Positions 49,010-58,226 of a stretch of 64,000 nt of DNA are shown in pieces. Source of the stretch: Allocatelliglobosispora scoriae (GTDB lineage Bacteria > Actinomycetota > Actinomycetes > Mycobacteriales > Micromonosporaceae); NCBI RefSeq assembly GCF_014204945.1, contig NZ_JACHMN010000002.1, positions 3,867,001-3,931,000 on the forward strand. Direction: 5' to 3'. The translations under genes and the position numbers were made by a program. The stretch's first letter is position 1; every line of letters begins with the position of its first letter. Under the pieces are notes generated by a model, which did not search any database, was not told where the DNA came from, and saw only the letters and a list, made by a program, of their open reading frames with translations.

Positions 49010-51238
49010 ATCAGCAAGTCAGGTGGCGGGACGGGTGACACACCCCGGACCGAAGAGAAAACGGGGGAGGCGGGGATCGGCCAAGCCGATGCCGCTCCCT
49101 ATCCTGCCGAGACAGCTGCGGTTGAGCTCTCCGGCTTCGCCGAACTGCGGGCGATCCTGCGCATCCGCGCCTTCCGGCGCCTGTGGATGGTGCTCGGTGT
49201 CGCGTCCCTCGGCGACTGGTTGGGCCTGCTCGCGACCGCCACCTTCGCTTCCGCGCAGGTCACCGGTTCAGCGGCGAAGGGCGTCGCCTTCGGCTCGGTG
49301 ATCGCCGTGCGGCTGCTCCCGGCCCTCGTGCTCGGTCCGCTGGCGGGCGTCCTCGCCGACCGGTTCGACCGCCGCTACACCATGGTCGTCTGCGACCTGC
49401 TGCGATTCCCGCTCTTCGCCTCGATCCCCACCGTCGCGCTCCTGTCGGAGAACGCGGCGGTCACGGTCGGCTGGGCGGCGATCGCCACCTTCCTGGTCGA
49501 GGCGATCACGATGATCTGGACGCCGGCCAAGGACGCCTCGATCCCCAACCTGATCCCGCGCGCCCGGCTCGAAGCGGCCAACCAGCTCACGCTGATCACG
49601 ACCTACGGCATCACGCCGGTCCTCGCCGCGATCAGCCTCGCCGGACTCAGCCAGCTCTACCAGTCGGCCGTCTCCAACGGCGTGGACCTGCCGACGAGCA
49701 CCGCGTCGTCGGTCGCCCTCTACTTCCTCGCGCTCTCGCGCCTCGCGACCGCAGTCGTCGTCTTCTTCGGCATCAAGGAGATCGGCGGCCGGGAGAGCCG
49801 GGGCGACGGCGCCGACCAGGGCGTGCTGCGCCAGTTCGTCGACGGCTGGAAATACGTGGCGCGGACGCCGCTGGTGCGGGGCCTCGTCCTCGGCATCCTC
49901 GGCGCCTTCGCCTGCGGCGGTCTCGTGGTCGGCACCGCCCAGTTCTACGCGCTCTCGCTCGGCGGCGGCGACTCAACCTTCTCGCTGCTCTTCGGCCTGA
50001 TCTTCGTCGGTCTCGGGCTCGGCATCGCCTTCGGTCCCCGGCTCGTCGGCGCGCTGTCCCGCCGCCGCTGGTTCGGCTTCTCGATCATGCTCGCCGCCTC
50101 GTCGGTCGGGCTGCTCGCGCTCGCTCCGCACCTCAGCATCGCCGCCGCGGTCACCCTGCTGGTCGGCGCGGGCGCCGGGATGGCCTTCCTCTCCGGCACC
50201 ACCCTGCTCGGCGGGGAGGTCGAGGACGACGTCCGGGGCCGGGTGTTCGCCTTCGTGCAGACCGCCGTGCGCGTGGTGCTGATGCTCGCGATCGCGCTCT
50301 CCGGCGTACTGGTGGGGGTGGGCGGGTCGCGGGAGTTCCACATCGCCGGGCTCGCCTTCCCGATCTCCTCGACCCGCCTGCTGCTGCTCGTCGCGGGCAT
50401 CGCCGGGACGTTCGCCGGCATGTGGGCCCTGCGGCAGATGGACGACAAGCCGGGCGTCCCGCTCTTCCGCGACCTGTGGAGCTCCATGCGGGGACGTCCG
50501 CTGGAGATGCCCGAGGGACACACCAAGGGCGGAACCTTCATCGTCTTCGAGGGTGGCGAGGGCGCGGGTAAGTCGACACAGCTCGAACTGCTCGCCGAGA
50601 AGCTGCGCGGGCTGGGCCACGACGTGGTCGTCACCCGCGAGCCGGGTGCCACGCCCGTGGGTGCCGGCATCCGCAAGCTCGTCCTGGACCGCGAGTCCGC
50701 GGATGACGCGCCCATCGGCCCGCGCGCCGAGGCCCTCCTCTACGCCGCGGACCGCGCGCATCACGTCGCCTCGCTGGTACGCCCAGCGCTGGCCCGAGGT
50801 GCCGTCGTCATCTCCGACCGCTATGTCGACAGCTCGCTCGCCTATCAGGGTGCCGGTCGCGCCCTCGCCGCCGAGGATGTCGCCTGGCTGTCCCGGTGGG
50901 CCACCAACGGGCTCAAGCCCGACCTCACCATCGTGCTCGACGTCGACCCGACCACCGGCCTGAGCCGGGTCGCTGATCGTGGCGCCGGACATGATCGGCT
51001 GGAGAGCGAGAGCCTGCGGTTCCACGAGCGGGTGCGCCACGCCTTCCTCGACCTCGCCGCGGCGGAGCCCGCCCGATACCTCGTCGTCGACGCCGCCGAA
51101 CCGGTCGAGACGATCACGGAGCTCATCGCCGAGCGGGTCACCGAGCTCCTGCCGCCTCCCCTGGAGGGTCCTTTTCTGACCCCACCGTCCGACGCCGAGT
51201 TGAGTTCCATCGTGGACAGCGAGCTGGAGCGGCGCTGA
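49010..51238 (+). CDS. tmk: Bifunctional MFS transporter / thymidylate kinase
   Basis: The protein joins an N-terminal MFS-type transporter (about 12 helices, up to about residue 475) to a C-terminal dTMP kinase that makes dTDP for DNA synthesis. The kinase has P-loop FEGGEGAGKST, the DR(Y/E) region VISDRYVDSSLAYQG and a LID DRGAGHDRLE. This fusion is known in actinobacteria. No ATG, GTG or TTG occurs in frame between the upstream stop (48974-48976) and ATG 49187. Starting at 49187 would cut into the conserved RIRAFRRLW segment and first helix. A strong GGAGGAGAG lies just before ATC 49010, so initiation at ATC is proposed. Confidence 0.85.
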   Translation: MSKSGGGTGDTPRTEEKTGEAGIGQADAAPYPAETAAVELSGFAELRAILRIRAFRRLWMVLGVASLGDWLGLLATATFASAQVTGSAAKGVAFGSVIAVRLLPALVLGPLAGVLADRFDRRYTMVVCDLLRFPLFASIPTVALLSENAAVTVGWAAIATFLVEAITMIWTPAKDASIPNLIPRARLEAANQLTLITTYGITPVLAAISLAGLSQLYQSAVSNGVDLPTSTASSVALYFLALSRLATAVVVFFGIKEIGGRESRGDGADQGVLRQFVDGWKYVARTPLVRGLVLGILGAFACGGLVVGTAQFYALSLGGGDSTFSLLFGLIFVGLGLGIAFGPRLVGALSRRRWFGFSIMLAASSVGLLALAPHLSIAAAVTLLVGAGAGMAFLSGTTLLGGEVEDDVRGRVFAFVQTAVRVVLMLAIALSGVLVGVGGSREFHIAGLAFPISSTRLLLLVAGIAGTFAGMWALRQMDDKPGVPLFRDLWSSMRGRPLEMPEGHTKGGTFIVFEGGEGAGKSTQLELLAEKLRGLGHDVVVTREPGATPVGAGIRKLVLDRESADDAPIGPRAEALLYAADRAHHVASLVRPALARGAVVISDRYVDSSLAYQGAGRALAAEDVAWLSRWATNGLKPDLTIVLDVDPTTGLSRVADRGAGHDRLESESLRFHERVRHAFLDLAAAEPARYLVVDAAEPVETITELIAERVTELLPPPLEGPFLTPPSDAELSSIVDSELERR

Positions 51239-52434
51239 TGTCCGTCTTCGACCAGGTCATCGGGCAGCCTGCGGCTGTCGCCACGCTGCGCAACGCGGCA
51301 CACGCCGCCAACCTGCTCGTCTCCGGCTCCCCGCTGGGCGACCGCCGCAGCGCCATGACCCACGCCTGGCTCTTCACCGGGCCACCCGGGTCGGGCCGCT
51401 CGGTCGCCGCCAGGGCACTCGCCGCCGCGCTGCAGTGCGTCGAGGACGGGGTCGGCTGCGGTGAGTGCTCGGGCTGCCACACGACGATGGCCGGGACCCA
51501 CCCCGACGTGCGAGCCGTCGTCCCCGACGGGCTCAGCATCCCGGTCTCGCTCATGCGCGAGCTGGTGCTGCGCTCGGCGGGCTCCCCGGCCAACGGCCGC
51601 TGGCAGGTGCTGCTCGTCGAGGACGCCGACCGGCTTACCGAGGCGGCCGGAAACGCCCTGCTCAAAGCCGTCGAGGAGCCGCCCGAGCGGACCGTCTTCC
51701 TGCTCTGCGCACCCTCGACCCACCCCGATGACGTCTCGATCACGATCCGCTCGCGCTGCCGGGTCGTCCAGCTCCGGCAACCCGCCGCCGCCGACGTCGC
51801 CGAGCTGCTCGTCACCCGCGACGGCATCAGGCGTGACGACGCAGTCTGGGCCGCAGCCGCAGCTCAGGGCCATGTCGGCCGGGCCCGTCGGCTCGCGCGT
51901 GACCCGCAGGCCCGCGCGCGGCGGGAGGCGGTCCTGTCCTTCCCCCGCAAGCTCACCGGCGTCGGGGCCTGCTTCGACGCAGCAGCCGCGCTGATCGCGG
52001 CGACCGAGGAGGAGACAGCCGACTCCGTGGCGGCGGTCGATGCGGGAGAGCGCTCCGCGCTGGAGACCGCGCTCGGTGCCGGTGGCACGGGCAAGGGCTC
52101 GGCGGGCGCGTCCCGGGGCATGGCCGGGCAGCTCAAGGAACTCGAACGTCGACAGAAGTCGCGGGCGACGAGGGCTCAGCGGGACGCCCTGGACCGGGCC
52201 CTGATCGACCTGGCCGGGTTCTACCGGGATGTGCTCAACATCCAGTTCGGCGGTTCGGTGGCGCCGATCCATGTGGACACAGCGGAGATGGCGAGCCAGG
52301 CGGCCGCCCGGTGGAGCCGGGAGAGTGCTCTGCGCAGGCTGGAGGCGGTGCTCGCCTGCCGTACGGCGATCGAGATCAACGTCAAGCCGCGGATCGCGGT
52401 GGAGGCGATGATGCTCGCGCTGTGGAAGGGTTGA
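51238..52434 (+). CDS. holB: DNA polymerase III subunit delta'
   Basis: This clamp-loader subunit has 398 aa. It shows the delta'/gamma fold opening (VFDQVIGQPAAVATLRNAA), a modified P-loop GPPGSGRS with Arg in place of the usual Lys (expected in the non-hydrolysing delta'), and a zinc module CGECSGC. SRC reads SRCRVVQL. The start ATG shares a base with the tmk stop (TGATG). The tmk-holB pairing is standard in bacteria. Confidence 0.95.
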   Translation: MSVFDQVIGQPAAVATLRNAAHAANLLVSGSPLGDRRSAMTHAWLFTGPPGSGRSVAARALAAALQCVEDGVGCGECSGCHTTMAGTHPDVRAVVPDGLSIPVSLMRELVLRSAGSPANGRWQVLLVEDADRLTEAAGNALLKAVEEPPERTVFLLCAPSTHPDDVSITIRSRCRVVQLRQPAAADVAELLVTRDGIRRDDAVWAAAAAQGHVGRARRLARDPQARARREAVLSFPRKLTGVGACFDAAAALIAATEEETADSVAAVDAGERSALETALGAGGTGKGSAGASRGMAGQLKELERRQKSRATRAQRDALDRALIDLAGFYRDVLNIQFGGSVAPIHVDTAEMASQAAARWSRESALRRLEAVLACRTAIEINVKPRIAVEAMMLALWKG

Positions 52435-52460
52435 GCCCGATAGGGCGCGTATGAGCCAGG

Positions 52461-52504
52461 GTTATCCACAGGCCCTGTTGACGGTGGCTGCGCCCCGGTA
52501 GCGT
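52461..52504 (+). promoter_or_regulatory. Promoter of the ESX-like small-protein operon with GTTATCCACA box
   Basis: GTTATCCACA (52461-52470) precedes TAGCGT (52499-52504, followed by CT) by exactly 38 nt, start to start. TTGACG (52478-52483) is a possible -35 with a 15-nt spacer. The -10 element ends 8 nt before GTG 52513, giving a probably leaderless mRNA. The arrangement matches 16028-16071. Confidence 0.55.
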
Positions 52505-52512
52505 CTGCGACC

Positions 52513-52842
52513 GTGAGGGAAATCGACGAAGCCTGGATCGAGGAGGCGGTGACCGCCTACCGCCGGATCGAGGAGCGCCAGGCGGATTACCGCCGTGCCC
52601 TCGCCGAGATAGAGGTCAGTGTGCGCTCACCCGATGGGTTGGTCGAGGTGACGGTCGGCGGCGAGGGCGGAGCGGTGCTCGGCGTCGAGATCATCGGGAG
52701 CCTGCGCGACCGCACCGCCGGTGACGTCAACCGGGCGATCCAGTCGACGCTCGTCGCGGCTCGCGACGCGGCCGACTGGGCCCGGCGCAAGCTCCACCAG
52801 GAGATCTTCGGAGAATATCCGGCGCTGGGAGGTCAGCGATGA
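52513..52842 (+). CDS. YbaB/EbfC-like DNA-binding family protein
   Basis: This 109-aa protein has a YbaB-like alpha-beta-alpha pattern: N-terminal helix (IEEAVTAYRRIEERQADYRRAL), strands with SPDGLVEVTVGGEGGAVLGVEI, and a C-terminal helix (VNRAIQSTLVAARDAADWAR). YbaB-like proteins of this kind accompany WXG100 genes in actinobacteria and may act as chaperones or DNA-associated proteins. GTG 52513 has no ribosome site and follows a TAGCGT -10 by 8 nt. It heads a three-gene overlapping operon. Confidence 0.82.
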   Translation: MREIDEAWIEEAVTAYRRIEERQADYRRALAEIEVSVRSPDGLVEVTVGGEGGAVLGVEIIGSLRDRTAGDVNRAIQSTLVAARDAADWARRKLHQEIFGEYPALGGQR

Positions 52843-53156
52843 CAGAGCTCAACCGCCTCGGCGCGGAGCTCGCCACCGCGTCCGGACAGCTCTCCGACGC
52901 GCGGCACACGGCGAGCCTGCTCGGTGACGATCCGATCGGCAGCCTCGCCGGAGCTCCGGGGCGGCTCGGCGAGATCGGCCGGCGGCTCTCCGGCCAGCTC
53001 CGGCAGGCGTGGTCGGACCGCATCGACGAGCTGGGCGAGGCCCACGCCGACATGGACCGGCTCGCGGAGGCCGTCGACCGGGCCGTGGCGCGCTATGCGC
53101 AGGCGGAGGACCACACCCGTCACGGCGTCGGCCGCCTGCATGCCGAGGAGATGTGA
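52839..53156 (+). CDS. Small helical ESX-like protein
   Basis: This 105-aa, mostly helical protein starts in the stop codon region of the preceding gene (ATGA overlap). It lacks a clear WXG turn; the nearest is RQAWSDRI. It has YAQAE near the C-terminus, matching the YxxxD/E secretion signal of ESX substrates. Length, helix content and neighbours suggest a WXG100-superfamily member or partner. It has no signal peptide. Confidence 0.72.
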   Translation: MTELNRLGAELATASGQLSDARHTASLLGDDPIGSLAGAPGRLGEIGRRLSGQLRQAWSDRIDELGEAHADMDRLAEAVDRAVARYAQAEDHTRHGVGRLHAEEM

Positions 53157-53812
53157 TGGACGCCCTCGATCGGGTCAACCTCGCCGCCGCGGACCTGCTG
53201 CGCCGGGTGGACGAAGCCCTGAGCGGCGGAGCACCGGCCGGCCACCGGGTCTGGCCGCTGCTGCGCTGGATCCGCGTCCTGCCGGGTCCGGCCGTCGAGG
53301 CGATCGTCGGGCTGCGCCCACCGGATGCCGAGGACGCCCGGGAGGTGGAGACGCTCGCCGTTCGGGTCGCCGAGGCGGCCGAGCCGCTCGCCACCCAGGT
53401 CGCCTGGGAGGGGTCGGCCGGTGCGGCGTTCGAGACGCAGCGGCGGGCATACCGGGAGCATCTGGTCGACTCCGTGGACTCCGTCACGGTCCGGCTGGAG
53501 GATTTCGCCTCCTATCTGGAGGAGCTCGGCGCCTGGATCGCGGAGAGTCGGGTCGCGCTGGCGCTGCGGCTGGCGACCGTGCTGCGCTCGCAGGAGTCCG
53601 TGACGCTGCTGACCAGCCTCGACGCTGCCGAGAGGGGGCTCGCGGCGGCCGAGATCGGTGCCGAGGTGCTCGCCGAGATCGAGGAGATCCTCCGCGCGGG
53701 CGAGGAGGTCGAGGCCGATTGGCAGCCCCGCCTCGCCCGGCTGCGGCGAGGAGCCTGGCGGCCGGACCTCTCCGGTCCGGCAGCTCCGACCACGCTGCGA
53801 TTGGATCTCTGA
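53156..53812 (+). CDS. WXG-containing helical protein, 218 aa
   Basis: The protein is almost entirely helical, with a WEG motif in QVAWEGSAGAAFETQRR like the WXG turn of ESX proteins but in a longer chain. An upstream helical region (residues 1-75) and a downstream coiled-coil-like half (AAERGLAAAEIGAEVLAEIEE) surround it. ATG 53156 shares a base with the previous stop. It is the last gene of the operon, ending before a strong shared terminator. It may be a secreted or scaffold partner of the two preceding proteins. Confidence 0.75.
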   Translation: MDALDRVNLAAADLLRRVDEALSGGAPAGHRVWPLLRWIRVLPGPAVEAIVGLRPPDAEDAREVETLAVRVAEAAEPLATQVAWEGSAGAAFETQRRAYREHLVDSVDSVTVRLEDFASYLEELGAWIAESRVALALRLATVLRSQESVTLLTSLDAAERGLAAAEIGAEVLAEIEEILRAGEEVEADWQPRLARLRRGAWRPDLSGPAAPTTLRLDL

Positions 53813-53853
53813 TCGGGGTGTGATCCGGCCCGATCGTGGGTAAAGCGAAAAGT

Positions 53854-53889
53854 CGTGGCCCGGCCAGGGGTGCGCCTGGCCGGGCCACG
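53854..53889. terminator. Bidirectional terminator
   Basis: A perfect 15-bp GC-rich stem (53854-53868 with 53875-53889) has a 6-nt loop, GGTGCG, between convergent genes. On the minus strand it is followed by ACTTTTCGCTTT, a T-rich tail. Confidence 0.88.
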
Positions 53890-53908
53890 AACCTGAGGGG
53901 GAAACGCG

Positions 53909-55408
53909 CTAGCTGACAGCGTTTCGCCTACGCGATAGCAGGAGCAGGAGCCGGCCGAGGAAGGCCAGCACCACCCCGGCCCCGATGAGGAACGGCAGCC
54001 CTGACGAGCCGGTCAGCGGCAGGCTGCAACCCGGTCCGCCGCAGCCCGCTGGCGACGTTCTCGGCGAGGGGACCGGCGCCGACGGGCTGGCGCTCGAGTC
54101 CGGCGGGCAGACGCAGTTGGAGTGGGAGGGGCTCGGGCCGGGGCTCGTCGTCGCGGTCCGCGGTGCGACCGCCGACACCTCCAGCAGGCCGATGCCGAGG
54201 TCGAGTACGGTCGACTCGCCACCCCGCCGGTCGCCGAGCACGACGAGTTGCAGCCGCAGCGAGGCCGCCTGAGCGCTGACACCCGTGTCGGTGACCCGCT
54301 TGTCGAGCCCGCCGATCGACAGGCGCAGCACCGCGAGCGAGCCCGCACCGGGCTGGCGTGTGCCGTTGCCGGCCGAGCTCACTCCGCCGAGCAGGCCCGG
54401 CAGCAGCGGCACGTTCTCGATCTCGGGCAGCCCGGGCAGGGACACCGACGAGCTGCCGCCGCCCGTGATCCCGGCGAGCGAACCGATCGGCAGGGCCGCG
54501 AGCAGGGAGTTCAGCGGGTCGCCACCGACGAGGGGCAGCCCTTCCTGGCGGGCGCGGTCGGCGGCACCGAGGCGCGCCAGCATCGACGGCGGCAGGGCCA
54601 CCTCGATCTGCTTCTCGGGAGAGTCCAGCCGGTGCGTCCGCACCCCGTCGCCGGAGATCTCCAGGATCGGAGCCTTGTAGTCCACCGTGGAGGTACGCGC
54701 GTTGCCGGTCGCGATCACCGCCAGCGTCGGCGGCTTGAGCACCTTCACGCCGAGCGAGTTGGAGAGCAGCTGCAGGTCGGCGAGTTCGATCTCGGCCGCG
54801 GCTGCGGCGGCGAACTTGCCGTTCACCAGTTGCAGGCCGGTCACCGCCTGGCTGGTGAGGTTCTGCGGTGCGCGTACCAGACTGGTGTTGCGGGACCCGG
54901 GCAGAACCGTGAGGTCGGCGACGGTCGCGCGGCTGACGCCGGCCGGCCCGGCATAGCTGCAGCCCATGCCCTCGGCCCAGGTGGCGTGCGCGGAGAGCGA
55001 GCCGAGGCCGACCCGGGCGACACCGAGCTGGATGGCGCCGGCGGAGGCGACGGACGCGGCCTTGTGCGTCGGCGGAGCCTGCTGCGCGACGGACTTGTCC
55101 AGCGGGCCGGTCGGGAGGCTCAGGCCGAGGAGGTCGGCGTCGGCGTAGCGGGAGGCTGCGGCCGACTGCGTGCGGGCCTTGGCGTTCATCCCGGCGCTGG
55201 TCGAGGCGACCCGGACGTCGGCGACCGGGCCGACGGGCAGGCCCAGCGGTCGCAGGTCGAGCAGCCCCACGCGGACCAGGTCGGCGCTGGCCCGGGCGGA
55301 GAACGCGCCGGGTGAGCAGGCCGCGGCGCTGGCGGGAGTGGCAGGTGCGGCCAGGATCGGCACGGTGAGCAGCACTGCTGCGGCGGGTAGCCGGCGTTGC
55401 CAAGACAT
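53909..55408 (-). CDS. LPXTG-anchored cell surface protein
   Basis: The 499-aa exported protein has a Sec signal peptide (residues 1-29, ending ASAAA). A large domain rich in Ala, Leu and Gly follows (repeated strands, as in GVKVLKPPTLAVIATGN), then a Pro/Ser linker and a sortase signal LPLTG at 463-467. A membrane helix and RRR complete the anchor. Function is unknown; actinobacterial choice-of-anchor proteins of this type decorate the wall. ATG 55408 has GAGGA 6 nt upstream; the frame extends to 55483 without a better start. No sortase gene is in the window. Confidence 0.85.
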   Translation of the reverse strand: MSWQRRLPAAAVLLTVPILAAPATPASAAACSPGAFSARASADLVRVGLLDLRPLGLPVGPVADVRVASTSAGMNAKARTQSAAASRYADADLLGLSLPTGPLDKSVAQQAPPTHKAASVASAGAIQLGVARVGLGSLSAHATWAEGMGCSYAGPAGVSRATVADLTVLPGSRNTSLVRAPQNLTSQAVTGLQLVNGKFAAAAAAEIELADLQLLSNSLGVKVLKPPTLAVIATGNARTSTVDYKAPILEISGDGVRTHRLDSPEKQIEVALPPSMLARLGAADRARQEGLPLVGGDPLNSLLAALPIGSLAGITGGGSSSVSLPGLPEIENVPLLPGLLGGVSSAGNGTRQPGAGSLAVLRLSIGGLDKRVTDTGVSAQAASLRLQLVVLGDRRGGESTVLDLGIGLLEVSAVAPRTATTSPGPSPSHSNCVCPPDSSASPSAPVPSPRTSPAGCGGPGCSLPLTGSSGLPFLIGAGVVLAFLGRLLLLLSRRRNAVS

Positions 55409-55555
55409 GCGGAGTCCTCTTCGTCGGGGGCTGTCGATGAGGCCCAACGAAGGCAATGGATTGGGGTGACGCAGTCCACCCAAACGTACAACGACAAATC
55501 GTCCGAATAGGTACGGGATCCGCCGCTGCGGTCACAACTCCATTACAGTGTGCGG

Positions 55556-56389
55556 ATGGGAATGCTCTGTGCGGTCACTTTCAACCGATCCGGGCGCCTC
55601 TTCTACCTCGATCCTGGAGAATTCCGGCCCACGGTCGGCCAGATGGTGCTGATCGGCACCGACGAGGGACCAGAGGTCGCCCAGTGCGTGTGGGCCGCGA
55701 CGTGGAGCGAGGAAGACACCGACAACTTCCCCAAACTCATCGGTTACGCCGACGACCAGGACCTCTATCGCGATGCCGAGCTGCGCAAGCGCAAGGCCGA
55801 GGCGCAGGTCGCCGCCCGCAAGCTGATCCGCGAGCACGAGCTGCCGATGAAGGTCGTCGGCGTCGACCACCTCGACGGCGACAGTCCACAGACGACGATC
55901 TACTTCACCGCGCCGCACCGGGTCGACTTCCGATCGCTCGTGCGCGACCTCGGCGCGACGCTGAAGTGCCGGGTCGAGCTGCGCCAGCTCTCCGCCCGCG
56001 ACTCCGCCCGGCTGCAGGGCGGCATCGGTTCCTGCGGGCGCGACCTGTGCTGCGCCACCTTCCTCGTCGACTTCGAACCGGTCACCATCCGGATGGCGAA
56101 GGACCAGGACCTGCCGCTCAACCCGCTGCGCATCTCCGGCGCCTGCGGCCGACTGATGTGCTGCCTGAAATATGAGCACCCGCTCTACCAGAAGTTCGCC
56201 GAGACCGCCCCGGCGCTGGGCGAGAGAGTCGAGACCGACGAGGGCCCCGGCCGCGTCGTCGGCCACTCCGTGCCGAGGGACGCCGTGGTGGTCCGGATGG
56301 ACTCCGACGGCAAGCGCAGCGTCTGTCCAAAGGCGTCCGTCTGTGGGTCTCGGAAAGTGTTCGAACAGCGGTACAACGACGAGACGTAA
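55556..56389 (+). CDS. PSP1-domain protein, RicT/YaaT-like
   Basis: RicT in Bacillus is part of an iron-sulfur complex that promotes RNA processing and development. The 277-aa protein has the PSP1 C-terminal domain with the cysteine series GSCGRDLCCATFL and GACGRLMCCLKYE, plus the RKLIREHELPMKVVGV segment. The start ATG 55556 (MGMLCAVTF) matches homologues. A TACAGT -10 ends 6 nt upstream and there is no ribosome site, so the mRNA is probably leaderless. In actinobacteria the gene usually lies next to holB, as here. Confidence 0.9.
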   Translation: MGMLCAVTFNRSGRLFYLDPGEFRPTVGQMVLIGTDEGPEVAQCVWAATWSEEDTDNFPKLIGYADDQDLYRDAELRKRKAEAQVAARKLIREHELPMKVVGVDHLDGDSPQTTIYFTAPHRVDFRSLVRDLGATLKCRVELRQLSARDSARLQGGIGSCGRDLCCATFLVDFEPVTIRMAKDQDLPLNPLRISGACGRLMCCLKYEHPLYQKFAETAPALGERVETDEGPGRVVGHSVPRDAVVVRMDSDGKRSVCPKASVCGSRKVFEQRYNDET

Positions 56390-56408
56390 GCGGCTAGGCT
56401 CCGCTGCT

Positions 56409-58217
56409 GTGAGCGATGCCGATGCGACCGAGCCGATTCCGACCGTCGGGATTCCCGCCGTGGTGCTTCCCACCGAGGCTGTCCCGACGGTGATCATTGT
56501 TCCGGCGCAGCTGATCCCGGAAGAGATCAGCGACGAGCCGACCATCGTGCTGCCGAGTCACCGGCCGTCCTCGATGGACCCCAAGGACCTCGGCTTCACG
56601 CCGCAGTCCCCGGTGCCGTGGCTCGGCCCGGTGCTGCTCGCCGCGACCGGCGCCCGCGTCGCCCTCGCCAGCCAGTTCGGGGCCTACCTGGACAAGCGTG
56701 AGCTGCAGGGCGCCTTCGCCACCCGGATCTTCGAGGAGCACGCGCTCGACGAGGAGCTGTGGGTCGACTACGTCGCCGACCTCGGCGACGGCTTCAACGC
56801 CACCTACTCCATCGCGTGGCTGCTCGCGCAGAAGAAGCTCACGGTCGACGGGCACGAGCTGCCGCGCGCCGAGGTGCTGCTGATGGGCGGCGACCAGGTC
56901 TACCCGACGGCGAGCAGCGAGGCCTACGAGAACCGCATGGTCGGTCCCTACCTCGCCGCGATGCCGACGCCCGCTCCCGGCGAGACCCCGCCGACGCTCT
57001 TCGCGCTCCCCGGAAACCACGACTGGTACGACGGACTCACCGCCTTCCTGCGCCTGTTCGCCCGTCGTGAGGGCGGCCACCTCGGTGCCTGGCAGACGAA
57101 GCAGACTCGCAGCTACTTCGCGATGAAGCTGCCCAACAAGTGGTGGATCCTCGCGGTCGACGTGCAGGCCGAGGCCTATCTCGACGATCCGCAGATGGAC
57201 TATTTCCGCAGCGTGGCTGCGTTGATGGGGCCCGATGACAAGGTCATCATCACCTATCCGCAGCCGTCCTGGGCGCAGACCCGGGAGCACCCGCGCGGCT
57301 ATGACACGCTCGCCTACTTCCGGCGCAAACTGATCGACCCGACGGGTGCGAAGGTCGCGGTCATGATCTCCGGCGACACCCACCACTACGCGCGGTACGC
57401 CGAGAAGGGCAGCGACGCGGAGCACCTCATCACCGCCGGCGGCGGCGGCGCCTACCTCGCGGCGACCCACGGGCTGCCGACCACGGTGACCGTTCCTCCC
57501 CGGCAGCCCTTCGCCCGTGACACCCGCCAGCGCGATTACACGCTGCGCAAGACCTACCCGAGCCGGGCTCGCTCGCACGCGCTCGGCGGCGGGATCTTCG
57601 CCCGGCTGCCGCTGCGCAATCCGGGCTTCACCACCCTGCTCGGCATAGCGCAGACGCTCTTCCTGCTCTCCCTGAACGGCCGGGCCAACCGCCTGCTCAG
57701 CATGCCGGCCTTCCTCATGATCGCGGTCATGATGATCGGCTCGCTCTTCTTCGCGATCGGCCTGTCCCACGGCATGATGCGGCGGGTCCCCGTCATCCTC
57801 GGCTTCTTCCACGGCCTCGGCCACATCGCGCTCGGCTACGCGGGGTGGTATCTCTGGCGGGAACTGCCCTTCGACGGCTACGACTGGCCGCTGCCCGGGG
57901 TGCTCGCCTTCGTGATCTACGGTCCGATCTGGGGCGTCGTGGCGTCCGAACTCGTCGCGTTGTATCTCTTCATCGCCGGCAACTTCCGGGTCAACCTCAA
58001 CGAGCTCTTCGCCGGTCAGGGCATCGAGGACTACAAGGGGTTCCTGCGGCTGCACTTCGGTCGCGACGGCTCGCTCACGATCTACCCGATCGGCCTGGAC
58101 CGGGTCGGGCGCAAGTGGATGCCGCAGCCCAACCGTGCCGCGCACACCCCGTGGCTCGACCCGAAGAAGCCGCTGACACCCAGATTGATCGAGGAACCGA
58201 TCAAGATTCCGGCCTAG
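56409..58217 (+). CDS. Membrane-associated metallophosphoesterase
   Basis: The 602-aa protein has an N-terminal extension and then a calcineurin-like phosphoesterase domain, with metal-site motifs MGGDQVYP, LPGNHDWYD and ISGDTHHYAR. Four or so membrane helices follow (around residues 415-535). A C-terminal soluble tail with NELFAGQGIEDYKGFLRLHF closes it. The substrate is unknown. GTG 56409 follows a TAGGCT -10 by 8 nt, a leaderless arrangement. It is 19 nt after ricT and 9 nt before the next gene. Confidence 0.88.
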   Translation: MSDADATEPIPTVGIPAVVLPTEAVPTVIIVPAQLIPEEISDEPTIVLPSHRPSSMDPKDLGFTPQSPVPWLGPVLLAATGARVALASQFGAYLDKRELQGAFATRIFEEHALDEELWVDYVADLGDGFNATYSIAWLLAQKKLTVDGHELPRAEVLLMGGDQVYPTASSEAYENRMVGPYLAAMPTPAPGETPPTLFALPGNHDWYDGLTAFLRLFARREGGHLGAWQTKQTRSYFAMKLPNKWWILAVDVQAEAYLDDPQMDYFRSVAALMGPDDKVIITYPQPSWAQTREHPRGYDTLAYFRRKLIDPTGAKVAVMISGDTHHYARYAEKGSDAEHLITAGGGGAYLAATHGLPTTVTVPPRQPFARDTRQRDYTLRKTYPSRARSHALGGGIFARLPLRNPGFTTLLGIAQTLFLLSLNGRANRLLSMPAFLMIAVMMIGSLFFAIGLSHGMMRRVPVILGFFHGLGHIALGYAGWYLWRELPFDGYDWPLPGVLAFVIYGPIWGVVASELVALYLFIAGNFRVNLNELFAGQGIEDYKGFLRLHFGRDGSLTIYPIGLDRVGRKWMPQPNRAAHTPWLDPKKPLTPRLIEEPIKIPA

Positions 58218-58226
58218 GATCAATCC

